This document shows, in pieces, positions 24,855 to 32,434 of a DNA stretch of 64,000 nucleotides. The notes beneath the pieces are model-generated. The model searched no databases. It saw nothing but the letters and a program-made list of their open reading frames with translations, and was not told where the DNA came from. This stretch comes from Ignavibacteriales bacterium (GTDB lineage Bacteria > Bacteroidota > Ignavibacteria > Tepidaquicellales > Tepidaquicellaceae). The stretch spans positions 930,001 through 994,000 of the forward strand of contig JACKAC010000002.1 of NCBI GenBank assembly GCA_020635255.1, given 5' to 3'. Numbering within the stretch: the first letter of the stretch is position 1; each line of letters begins with the position of its first letter. Made by a program: the position numbers and the translations under genes.

Positions 24855-25373
24855 CTACCAGTTGGATGTTAGATCGTTTAAGATATCTTCCGTGATCTTG
24901 TCAATTGCTTCGTTTATCCCGGTCTTTCGTTCGGAAAAGCTCCCGGAAGGGGAGTTGTATTCTCCGAAGTTATTAAAGGTCTTCTGCCAGATCTGTTTAC
25001 CGGTTTTTAAATTCTGAAAATCGGCGCTGATAGTAATAGTTATCTTTCTTTTTGTTACGGTCTCGTCGCCGGAAATAACGAGGGGTTCATCGGTTACTGT
25101 GGCAATGTTACATACCAGCATACCGTCTGCGCCCTCTTTGCTGTCGAGAAGGAACGTATTGTCCGCAACGATCTTATTTTTCAGTGATTCGGTAAAATTC
25201 TCTCTTATGTCGGCTTCCGAAAAATTGCTCGTATTTTCAAAAAGCGGTATATATAATGTATTGATGCCTTTAGGCGGGTTCTTGCCTCTGAACCCGTAAT
25301 TGCACCCGCTTTGTGTTAAAATTACGCCGATAAGAAGCAATATAGCCAATATTAATCTATTCATCCGTGTCAT
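24855..25373 (-). CDS. lptE: LPS-assembly lipoprotein LptE-like
   Basis: A 172-residue lipoprotein: signal peptide MTRMNRLILAILLLIGVILT with lipobox QSGC (cysteine 24), then YGFRGKNPPKGINTLYIPLFEN, the opening of the LptE/RlpB family. A repeated beta/alpha core and the segment DEPLVISGDETVTKRKITITI follow. LptE plugs the LptD barrel that places lipopolysaccharide in the outer membrane. It overlaps the sigma-54 regulator by four bases and lies 13 bases before the GT2 enzyme, a gene order that suggests envelope regulation. Confidence 0.85.
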   Translation of the reverse strand: MTRMNRLILAILLLIGVILTQSGCNYGFRGKNPPKGINTLYIPLFENTSNFSEADIRENFTESLKNKIVADNTFLLDSKEGADGMLVCNIATVTDEPLVISGDETVTKRKITITISADFQNLKTGKQIWQKTFNNFGEYNSPSGSFSERKTGINEAIDKITEDILNDLTSNW

Positions 25374-26494
25374 TCTTCTTCCCTGATATTATACTTGTTT
25401 ATTTTTCGGTAAATGTTCCTTGGTGATTGGTCCAGTATGTCCGAAACCCGGTTGACGTTCCAGTTATTCTCCTTGAGCAGGTAGTGGAGAACTTCCTTTT
25501 CTATTTCGTCGAAGTTCATGCTGTTCATTCTTTCTTTGGGGATGGTAAAGTCATCGGCTTTTCCGTTACCGGATCCTTTACGTGATTCTACAGTGTAGAT
25601 ATAATTTCTAAGGTCAATTATGTCCGACTTTATTTCAGCTAATGCTCTCAGGAGTATCTCCCGGCTTCTGTAGTCTCCAGGTTCATCCATAGTTTCTTTC
25701 AACACGACGGGAAGTGATGAACCCGGCAATTGCAATTCGGGCTGTAAATGTTTTTTTACATCGGAAAGGGTTATCACGCCACCCTGGTTCAATACTATTA
25801 TACTTTCTATGAAGTTTTTAAGTTCACGCGCATTTCCCGACCAGTGGTAATTAATGATAAAGTTCATTGCATCATCTTCTATACCCGGAAATGAGATGCT
25901 GTTGGATTTGCAGAAGGAGTTTACAAAGTGATCGAATAAGACCTGGATGTCGGATTTGCGTTCACGAAGCGGGGGGATATGAAGGTTGATGGATTTTAAC
26001 CTGTAGTATAAATCCTCCCTGAAATTTTTATTCAGAACTTCCTTTGCAAGATCTTTATTCGTTGCGGCAATGACACGGACGTCAACCTTAACTTTCTTAG
26101 AACCTCCAACACGCATAAATTCGCCTGATTCGAGCACTCTCAATAATTTTACCTGTGTCAATAATGGCATTTCACCGATCTCATCCAGAAATATCGTACC
26201 GCCATCGGCTGTTTCAAAATACCCCTGCCTGCTGTCGGTCGCCCCGGTGAACGCGCCTTTTTCATGACCAAAGAGCTCGCTTTCAATGATCCCTTCCGGG
26301 ATAGCGCCGCAATTAACAGTGATCATCGGTTTGTCTTTTCGTGTGCTGAGTTTATAGATCGCATTTGCAGCAACTTCTTTACCAGTTCCGCTCTCACCTG
26401 TTATCAAGACGCTGATATTGGTCGGCGCGACCTGTTTTATGGTCTCGTTTAGTTCTTTTATCTGTACGGAATCGCCTAAAAGCAAATATCTCAT
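25370..26494 (-). CDS. Sigma-54-dependent transcription activator without a receiver domain
   Basis: A 374-residue bacterial enhancer-binding protein. It starts almost directly with the AAA+ domain: Walker A GESGTGKE (33-40), GAFTGA loop (80-85, complete, contacts sigma-54), Walker B TIFLDEIGEMP, sensor residues in VRVIAATNKDL and the arginine region FREDLYYRLKSI. A Fis-type helix-turn-helix is at the end (NNWNVNRVSDILDQSPRNIYRKI). There is no receiver, PAS or GAF domain, as in PspF-type activators that are controlled by a partner protein. It is the first gene of an operon with lptE, a GT2 enzyme and a TPR protein. Confidence 0.92.
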   Translation of the reverse strand: MRYLLLGDSVQIKELNETIKQVAPTNISVLITGESGTGKEVAANAIYKLSTRKDKPMITVNCGAIPEGIIESELFGHEKGAFTGATDSRQGYFETADGGTIFLDEIGEMPLLTQVKLLRVLESGEFMRVGGSKKVKVDVRVIAATNKDLAKEVLNKNFREDLYYRLKSINLHIPPLRERKSDIQVLFDHFVNSFCKSNSISFPGIEDDAMNFIINYHWSGNARELKNFIESIIVLNQGGVITLSDVKKHLQPELQLPGSSLPVVLKETMDEPGDYRSREILLRALAEIKSDIIDLRNYIYTVESRKGSGNGKADDFTIPKERMNSMNFDEIEKEVLHYLLKENNWNVNRVSDILDQSPRNIYRKINKYNIREEE

Positions 26495-26668
26495 ATTATT
26501 AAATAATTACAAATATAGCATTAATGGACAGGTTATTAAAGATAAATAGGGGGACTCCTTAGGTAAGTATTGTATTGTAAAACAAAATTTAATTTGATAT
26601 TAGTTGAAATTTTAGTAATTTAGGGAAGCTCCCAAATTTTAAAACATTTAAAATTAAGGGTAAGAGAA

Positions 26669-27889
26669 ATGACAAGAGCAACTACTACCGCAATAGGAAT
26701 ATTAATCCTATTTATATTTTCAACCTGTCTTTATTCACAGTCATGGAATATCCAAACAACCGGAGTTTATGATTATTTATGGTCCGCATCGTTTCCTAAA
26801 CCGGATACAGGCTATGCTGTTGGCAGCAACGGGACTATTATTAAGACCGTAAATGGCGGAGTCAACTGGCAAAGTCAAAGTAATCCTTCAGGAGTTCTAC
26901 TGCACCATGTTTACTTTATTAGCGGGAGCCTCGGGTGGGCTGTCGGGCATAGCGGAAGGATCATAAAGACCACTAATGGCGGACAAAACTGGGTACTCCA
27001 ATCGAGCGGCACAAGCAGTAATTTATTTTACGTCTATTTTATTCATCGGAATTACGGCTGGGTAGTCGGCGATAATGGAGTATTGAAAACTACTGATGGC
27101 GGAGATACCTGGGCAACCAGCCTTGTCGAACCCTGGGTTTATTCTGTATATTTTGTGAATCAAAATACAGGATGGGCCGGAGTTAGATATGGGAAATTGT
27201 TCAAAACAACTAACGGAGGTGATAATTGGATTGCGCAGACATCGGGAACAGTCTCTACATCTTTCTCGATGTACTTTATCAATGAAAACACAGGTTGGGC
27301 AGCAGGTGATTATAATAGTGTTATTAAAACCACGAACGGCGGTTCAACATGGTTTCACCAGGATTACGAGTTCGGCAGTTTTTCTACAACATTCAGGTCA
27401 GTAGTATTTGCGAATGATCAAATGGGCTGGATGGCAGGGTTAGATGGATTGGTACTTAGAACAACAAATGGGGGAACAAATTGGGTTCAACAGTCTGTTC
27501 CTGTAAACGGCGATTATCTTTCTATAAGAGTAAACGGAGTGCAGGGCTGGGCAGTCGGGGAAAACGGAACGGTGATCCATAGTGATAATGTTACAAATCT
27601 AAATACGATAAGCTCATCAGTACCGGAAAGATATAACCTTTCGCAAAATTATCCAAATCCATTCAATCCATCTACAAAGATAAGTTTCGATATTCCGAAA
27701 TCAGGTTTTACATCGCTTAAAATTTATGATATACTTGGCAAAAACATAGCGACACTTCTGTCATCGGAATTGCAGGAGGGAACCTACGAGTATGAATTCG
27801 ATGCTTCGGCTCTAAACAGCGGAATTTACTACTACGTGCTTAACTCCGGCAGCTTTACAGAAACTAGGAAAATGATGTTAGTTAAATAA
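26669..27889 (+). CDS. Secreted beta-propeller protein (YCF48/BNR-like repeats) with T9SS sorting domain
   Basis: A 406-residue protein with signal peptide (ATTTAIGILILFIFSTCLYS) and about seven repeats of some 40 residues, each with a GWAVG...G...KTTNGG..W pattern, forming a propeller like photosystem II assembly factor YCF48. The last 85 residues are a type IX secretion sorting domain: YNLSQNYPNPFNPSTKISFD, LKIYDILGKNIATLL and a final KMMLVK. It would pass the outer membrane by T9SS and be anchored or released at the surface. It is monocistronic: a terminator follows at once. Confidence 0.9.
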   Translation: MTRATTTAIGILILFIFSTCLYSQSWNIQTTGVYDYLWSASFPKPDTGYAVGSNGTIIKTVNGGVNWQSQSNPSGVLLHHVYFISGSLGWAVGHSGRIIKTTNGGQNWVLQSSGTSSNLFYVYFIHRNYGWVVGDNGVLKTTDGGDTWATSLVEPWVYSVYFVNQNTGWAGVRYGKLFKTTNGGDNWIAQTSGTVSTSFSMYFINENTGWAAGDYNSVIKTTNGGSTWFHQDYEFGSFSTTFRSVVFANDQMGWMAGLDGLVLRTTNGGTNWVQQSVPVNGDYLSIRVNGVQGWAVGENGTVIHSDNVTNLNTISSSVPERYNLSQNYPNPFNPSTKISFDIPKSGFTSLKIYDILGKNIATLLSSELQEGTYEYEFDASALNSGIYYYVLNSGSFTETRKMMLVK

Positions 27890-27915
27890 CATATTATTAA
27901 ATATGAGCTTTTTGG

Positions 27916-27942
27916 AAAGGTCTCTATACAGAGACCTTTTTT
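27916..27942 (+). terminator. Rho-independent terminator after the T9SS cargo gene
   Basis: AAAGGTCTCT (27916-27925) pairs perfectly with AGAGACCTTT (27930-27939) across ATAC, followed by TTT. It is 27 bases past the stop codon. Confidence 0.9.
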
Positions 27943-27994
27943 GTTAGATTTATTCAATTTTATTTTAAAATGGTAATAAATATATTGTTTACTT

Positions 27995-29596
27995 ATGGCT
28001 AAAGCCCCCAAAAAGAAACCTATATCAAAAAAACCGAAGGTACAGGAAAATGTAACGGATCTGAATACCGTTATCGGCAAGTATTTTTGGCTGATCATAC
28101 CCATTCTCACGATAGTATATTTTATTTCAAGTAAGTATTCTGTCGGGTTTTACCAAGATGATGAGATCGCGCAGTATCTCAATATGCTTCAATTTTGGAA
28201 TGATCCATGGGTGATACTGGGGAATAACCCAAAACCGGGTTATAAGATATTTATGGTGATCCCGGCTCTATTCAGCTATGATACGGTTTTAATAGTAAAT
28301 TCTTTAATCGCTTCACTAACTGTCTACCTGACCTATCTTTTGATCAGGGTATATAAGATCAACTACGCATTTTTTGGAGCGATCATACTGGCATTCCAGC
28401 CATTATTTTTCGACCTGTCGTTCAGATCATACTCGGAGATATTCACAGCTCTGTGTATAGTAGGTTTTCTTACGCTGTATGAGAAGAAACATTATATATG
28501 GAGCGCGCTATTGTGCGGGTATATATTCACCGTAAGGCAGGAAATTGCTATCGTATTAATTATACTGGCTATAATATTTATACGAAAGAAGGAATATGTA
28601 CCGGCAGTACTTCTTTTTGTATTCCCGGCTATATACAATCTGCTCGGCTTTATACATACGGGTGATATTATGTATGTGCTTACGGAAATGAAAAAGGTGG
28701 CAGGCTTAGCATATAAATCGCAGGGCTTCCTACACTATTTCAAGGTTTATGTATTTATAGTCGGACCGGTTTCACTTACAATGTTTCTTTCAGGCTTCTT
28801 TGGCTTTCTGGAAAAACCCGGTGAGTATAAGAGCTACATATCAAAATATTTTCTCCTGTATGTAATGTTTGTTTCTGTTTTTGCCGTTCAGTTGATGACG
28901 ATGTTTAATGACGGTCCGAATCCGGGTAACTGGCGGTACCTTCTTCACATATCGCCGGTCTGTGCTGTATTTGCAACGATAGGATTAAATAATATTGCGA
29001 GTAAAAGTTTCCGCAGAACATTCTTTATACTTACAGGTGTGCTTGCGCTACTGGTTTTGGCATTCCTTTCTCATACGACAGACGGGTTTACAATTAAGGA
29101 TCAGTCAGAATATTCTAAATTCCTTTTTATCGTTGCGATAATGGTGTTGGTACTGCTATTGTGGTCGGAGACCAAAACGAAATATCTTAACAATATGTCG
29201 GTTGTATTGATATTACTGTCGCTGGCTTATTTGTATTTCAATTTTGAGCCTAAGAAGCTTTCTCCTGAAAATCTAAAGATAAAGGAAGCCGCTGAATATC
29301 TTGATAATAATTATAAGATCGACGGTAAAGAAGTCCTGACAAATCATTCTATGCTAAGCTTCTTTTCTAAACAGTATAAGGATAATGTTACTAAGTTTAA
29401 GCCGATACAATCGGGTACATTGCCGTCTGCTCCTCCGGGTTCAATAATAATCTGGGATACACACTATGGTTATAGACCGGAATGGGGGAACGACATAAAT
29501 GTCGATAAGCTGCAGCAGGATTCATCGTATAAACTGGTCAATCAGATACTCTGGGATAACCGGGGACTCGGTGCATTTATATTCGAAAAAAAATAG
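27995..29596 (+). CDS. GT-C-type membrane glycosyltransferase (ArnT/PMT-like), predicted
   Basis: A 533-residue protein with a basic N-terminus and about ten to twelve membrane helices up to residue 425, then a soluble C-terminal domain of about 110 residues. Just after the first helix, the periplasmic loop has FYQDDEIAQY; an acidic pair at this position is the catalytic/metal site of GT-C enzymes that use polyprenyl-phosphate sugars. The helix pattern fits a mannosyltransferase of the PMT_2 type; identity beyond the fold is not clear. It is followed four bases later by an epimerase and then a Dpm1-like GT2, a complete donor-making and transferring set. Confidence 0.75.
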   Translation: MAKAPKKKPISKKPKVQENVTDLNTVIGKYFWLIIPILTIVYFISSKYSVGFYQDDEIAQYLNMLQFWNDPWVILGNNPKPGYKIFMVIPALFSYDTVLIVNSLIASLTVYLTYLLIRVYKINYAFFGAIILAFQPLFFDLSFRSYSEIFTALCIVGFLTLYEKKHYIWSALLCGYIFTVRQEIAIVLIILAIIFIRKKEYVPAVLLFVFPAIYNLLGFIHTGDIMYVLTEMKKVAGLAYKSQGFLHYFKVYVFIVGPVSLTMFLSGFFGFLEKPGEYKSYISKYFLLYVMFVSVFAVQLMTMFNDGPNPGNWRYLLHISPVCAVFATIGLNNIASKSFRRTFFILTGVLALLVLAFLSHTTDGFTIKDQSEYSKFLFIVAIMVLVLLLWSETKTKYLNNMSVVLILLSLAYLYFNFEPKKLSPENLKIKEAAEYLDNNYKIDGKEVLTNHSMLSFFSKQYKDNVTKFKPIQSGTLPSAPPGSIIIWDTHYGYRPEWGNDINVDKLQQDSSYKLVNQILWDNRGLGAFIFEKK

Positions 29597-29600
29597 TGTA

Positions 29601-30572
29601 ATGAGCAGAGAAGGAAAAAATTGTATTATATACGGAGGCGGAGGATTTATAGGATCGCATCTTTGTGAGAACCTGCTGAATAAAGGTTATAATGTGACTG
29701 TTTTTGATAAGTTGAATTTCTCACAAAAGAATCTCACCGATATTATAGACAATATTAAGATAATCGAAGGGGATTTTAATAATGAGGTAGATATAGAAAG
29801 ATCGCTCGCCGATATTGATTATGTGTTTCACCTTGTAAGCTCTACACTTCCTTCCAATTCTAACGAGAATCCTGTTTATGATGCGGAGACTAACTTGCTT
29901 TCGTCACTCCGTTTACTCGATGAATGCAGGAAAAATAAGATGCGTAAAGTGGTATTTCTTTCTTCCGGAGGTACTGTATATGGTATCCCTGAAGAAATCC
30001 CGGTAAAGGAATCACATACTATCAACCCAATCGTCTCTTATGGTATAATCAAACGAACGATCGAGAAATACCTGTACATGTATTATAAACTTTATGGGCT
30101 GGATTATTATGTTTTTCGATTATCGAATCCATATGGGGAGAGACAAAATCCACTTGCTTCACAGGGAGCTATCGCCGTATTCATGTATAGGATCATTAAT
30201 AATCTGCCGATAGAGATATGGGGTGACGGCAGTATTACAAGGGATTATATTTATATCAAAGATGCAGTGGAAGTAATAGCAAAATCAATTGCCAGGAAAA
30301 CCGATGCAAAAATATTTAATGTAAGCACCGGAAAAGGGTATTCGCTCAATGATATTATCGAGATCATCAGTAGTTTATCCGGTAAGGAGGCTATAGTAAA
30401 CTATACTGAGAGCAGAAATATCGATGTTCCGGTGAGTATATTGGATAATACATTGGCAAAAGAAGCCTTCGACTGGGATCCGTCGACCGACATTACCGAT
30501 GGAATAAGAAATACTTACGAGTATATGTTTCACAATTATAACAACACTCCACCCACTGATGTCCCTTTTTGA
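29601..30572 (+). CDS. NAD-dependent nucleotide-sugar epimerase/dehydratase (GalE-like)
   Basis: A 323-residue short-chain dehydrogenase of the extended class. The Rossmann motif GGGGFIGSHL (GxxGxxG) stands at the N-terminus, LSSGGTVYGIPEE holds the catalytic Ser/Thr, and SYGIIKRTIEKYL the YxxxK pair; RLSNPYGERQNPLA follows. These mark UDP-glucose/UDP-GlcNAc 4-epimerase-like enzymes. A longer in-frame start at 29499 would run inside the preceding gene, so I chose the ATG at 29601 after a four-base gap. It provides a sugar nucleotide to the flanking glycosyltransferases. Confidence 0.88.
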   Translation: MSREGKNCIIYGGGGFIGSHLCENLLNKGYNVTVFDKLNFSQKNLTDIIDNIKIIEGDFNNEVDIERSLADIDYVFHLVSSTLPSNSNENPVYDAETNLLSSLRLLDECRKNKMRKVVFLSSGGTVYGIPEEIPVKESHTINPIVSYGIIKRTIEKYLYMYYKLYGLDYYVFRLSNPYGERQNPLASQGAIAVFMYRIINNLPIEIWGDGSITRDYIYIKDAVEVIAKSIARKTDAKIFNVSTGKGYSLNDIIEIISSLSGKEAIVNYTESRNIDVPVSILDNTLAKEAFDWDPSTDITDGIRNTYEYMFHNYNNTPPTDVPF

Positions 30573-31296
30573 TTTCCAAAATATAACATTGACAGCTTTT
30601 TTCCCAGCTTACTACGACGAGGGTAATATTGCCAAGGTTGTGGATAAAACTGTCGAAGTCATCGAGTCTATGAATTTGAAGGATTACGAAGTTATCATCA
30701 TCGAGGACGGAAGTCCGGACAGAACGGGGGAAGTGGCAGACGAGCTAGCGGAAAAATATGAAAAAGTCCGGGTAATTCACCATGAAAAAAATATGGGGTA
30801 TGGTGCTACACTGCGCGATGGGTTTATGAATGCTAAAATGGATTACGTTTTTTATTCAGATGGTGACAACCAGTTCGATCTCGAGGACCTGCGGAAATTT
30901 GTAGCATTGATTCCTTTTACCGATATCGTTGTCGGATACAGGAAACAAAAACAGTATTCCCTTTATAGAAAATTCACTTCATTGTGTTACAACTACCTGC
31001 TTCGGCTTTTATTCGATATACATTACTGGGATATTGACTGCGCGTTCAAAGTATTCAAGGCTGACCTATTCAAAAAGATAAAGATCAATTCGATCGATGC
31101 TTTTATCGATGCTGAAATAATGTTGAAAGCGAAACTTTTGGATTACAGAACGACGGAGGTGGGTGTAGTCCATCTTCCACGACTGGATGGAATATCTACG
31201 GGCGCAAGACCTTCAGTTATATTGAGGACTATAAGAGAAATATTCGAATATAGGAAAGAGTACAAAAGAGAAATGGCAAAGAAGAATAAGAAGTAG
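30559..31296 (+). CDS. GT2 glycosyltransferase, Dpm1-like
   Basis: A 245-residue GT-A enzyme: LTAFFPAYYDEGNIAKVV, VIIIEDGSPDRTGEV, GYGATLRDGFMNAK and VFYSDGDNQFDLEDL (DxD form DGD). It lacks C-terminal membrane anchors. The family usually makes polyprenyl-phosphate-linked mannose or glucose, the donor for GT-C enzymes such as the one at 27995. It overlaps the epimerase gene by 14 bases, so the three are translated as one unit. It meets the methyltransferase gene from the opposite strand with no gap. Confidence 0.87.
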   Translation: MSLFDFQNITLTAFFPAYYDEGNIAKVVDKTVEVIESMNLKDYEVIIIEDGSPDRTGEVADELAEKYEKVRVIHHEKNMGYGATLRDGFMNAKMDYVFYSDGDNQFDLEDLRKFVALIPFTDIVVGYRKQKQYSLYRKFTSLCYNYLLRLLFDIHYWDIDCAFKVFKADLFKKIKINSIDAFIDAEIMLKAKLLDYRTTEVGVVHLPRLDGISTGARPSVILRTIREIFEYRKEYKREMAKKNKK

Positions 31297-31986
31297 TTAT
31301 TTTTTTTCTCCCCTAAGGTAGTATTGTCCTCCCAACGGAATGAACCCCAAAAATTTTTCTAAAGGTCTGAATATTTTAAGAAAAGCTGGAAAGAATATTG
31401 TGTATTGTTTTTTTGAGATCGTAAAGCCTGCTTTATTCATGAGCGCTTCTGATTCTTTTGCCGGTAGTAGTATCGCGTCCTCATCCCATACACAGTCGCG
31501 GACTATCTTGCGTGTTACGGGATTGTTTGGATTGTGCTCAAAAATGTAGAGAGAACCTCCCGGTTTTAGTAAAGAATGAATTTTTTCTGTTGTGTCTTCG
31601 CGCAGTTTTGGCTCTATGTGATGGTAAACACATGATATGGAAATTACATCAAACTGCCCGGCATACTTCCCGAGATTTTCATCATCGATAAGAAAAAAAT
31701 TTGCTCCGGGATTAGATTTTTTTGCAATGTCGAGGCTCTTTTGTGAAATGTCACATCCGAAGATGGACGAATCGGGAAAGTATTTTTCGTAAAAGCCAAT
31801 ATTTCTGCCAATACCACAACCGTAGTCAAGGATCATCTTTGGTTTCGATGTAAGAGTATCTTTTATGATCTTGATCTTATAATCGGCGAAGTAAGAATTC
31901 TCCTCCCCGAAAAACTCAAGATCTTCCTTTAATATCTTATCGTAATCCGACGCGTAATTGTCAAAATCAACTTTTTCTACAGGCAT
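31297..31986 (-). CDS. Class I SAM-dependent methyltransferase
   Basis: A 229-residue protein with the SAM-binding glycine motif MILDYGCGIGRNIGF, acidic loop FGCDISQKSLDIAKK, and post-motif FDVISISCVYHHIEP, then the GGSLYIFEHNPNNPVTRKIV segment. It belongs to the broad Methyltransf_11/UbiE-like class. The substrate is not evident. It is the last gene of the minus-strand metG run, three bases after the HMA lipoprotein. Confidence 0.85.
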   Translation of the reverse strand: MPVEKVDFDNYASDYDKILKEDLEFFGEENSYFADYKIKIIKDTLTSKPKMILDYGCGIGRNIGFYEKYFPDSSIFGCDISQKSLDIAKKSNPGANFFLIDDENLGKYAGQFDVISISCVYHHIEPKLREDTTEKIHSLLKPGGSLYIFEHNPNNPVTRKIVRDCVWDEDAILLPAKESEALMNKAGFTISKKQYTIFFPAFLKIFRPLEKFLGFIPLGGQYYLRGEKK

Positions 31987-31989
31987 GTA

Positions 31990-32427
31990 TTAGTTATTTA
32001 CTTCACATTTGTAACCGCTGGCTTCGATAGTTTTAGCTATGTTGTCCTTGCTGGTCTTATTTGACGCAAAAGTCACTTCGACGCTTTTTGTCTTGTAATC
32101 AGCTTTTACATCCTCTACCCCGTCCATCTTTTTCACTTTGCTGGTGATGGTCTGCTCGCAACCTGTGCATGTCATAGTTTCACATTTGAATGAAGCTGTT
32201 TCAAGCTTTGCGTCCTTATTGCTGACTTCTTTCGTTTGTGTTTCCTCGCCGGCTTTTTCCTTTGATGTCATTTCGTCCTGGGATTTAACTTCTTCCTGTT
32301 TTGATTCCTGTTGCCCGGTTTGTTTTGTCTCATTCCCGGCGGTTTGTTTTGTTTCGTTCGTCTTATTGCATGACGAGAAAAGGAACAAACCGAATACGAG
32401 TGCAAATGCTAATGTGATTGCTTTCAT
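31990..32427 (-). CDS. Lipoprotein with heavy-metal-associated (HMA) domain
   Basis: A 145-residue protein: signal peptide and lipobox LFSSC (Cys 20), a polar linker of about 55 residues rich in E, K, Q and T with duplicated NETKQT units, then an HMA domain (residues 78-143) whose metal site is MTCTGCEQTI (CxxC). The domain has the usual KVKKMDGVEDVKADYKTKSVEV strand pattern. A CopZ-like metal-binding fold tethered to the membrane by a long linker points to periplasmic copper capture. It lies directly downstream of copA (seven-base gap), which supports this. Confidence 0.85.
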   Translation of the reverse strand: MKAITLAFALVFGLFLFSSCNKTNETKQTAGNETKQTGQQESKQEEVKSQDEMTSKEKAGEETQTKEVSNKDAKLETASFKCETMTCTGCEQTITSKVKKMDGVEDVKADYKTKSVEVTFASNKTSKDNIAKTIEASGYKCEVNN

Positions 32428-32434
32428 CTTCTTA

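Noticed and set aside
29499..29600. Extended start of the epimerase within the GT-C gene
   Set aside because: The Rossmann motif must be at the N-terminus; the ATG at 29601 places it correctly.
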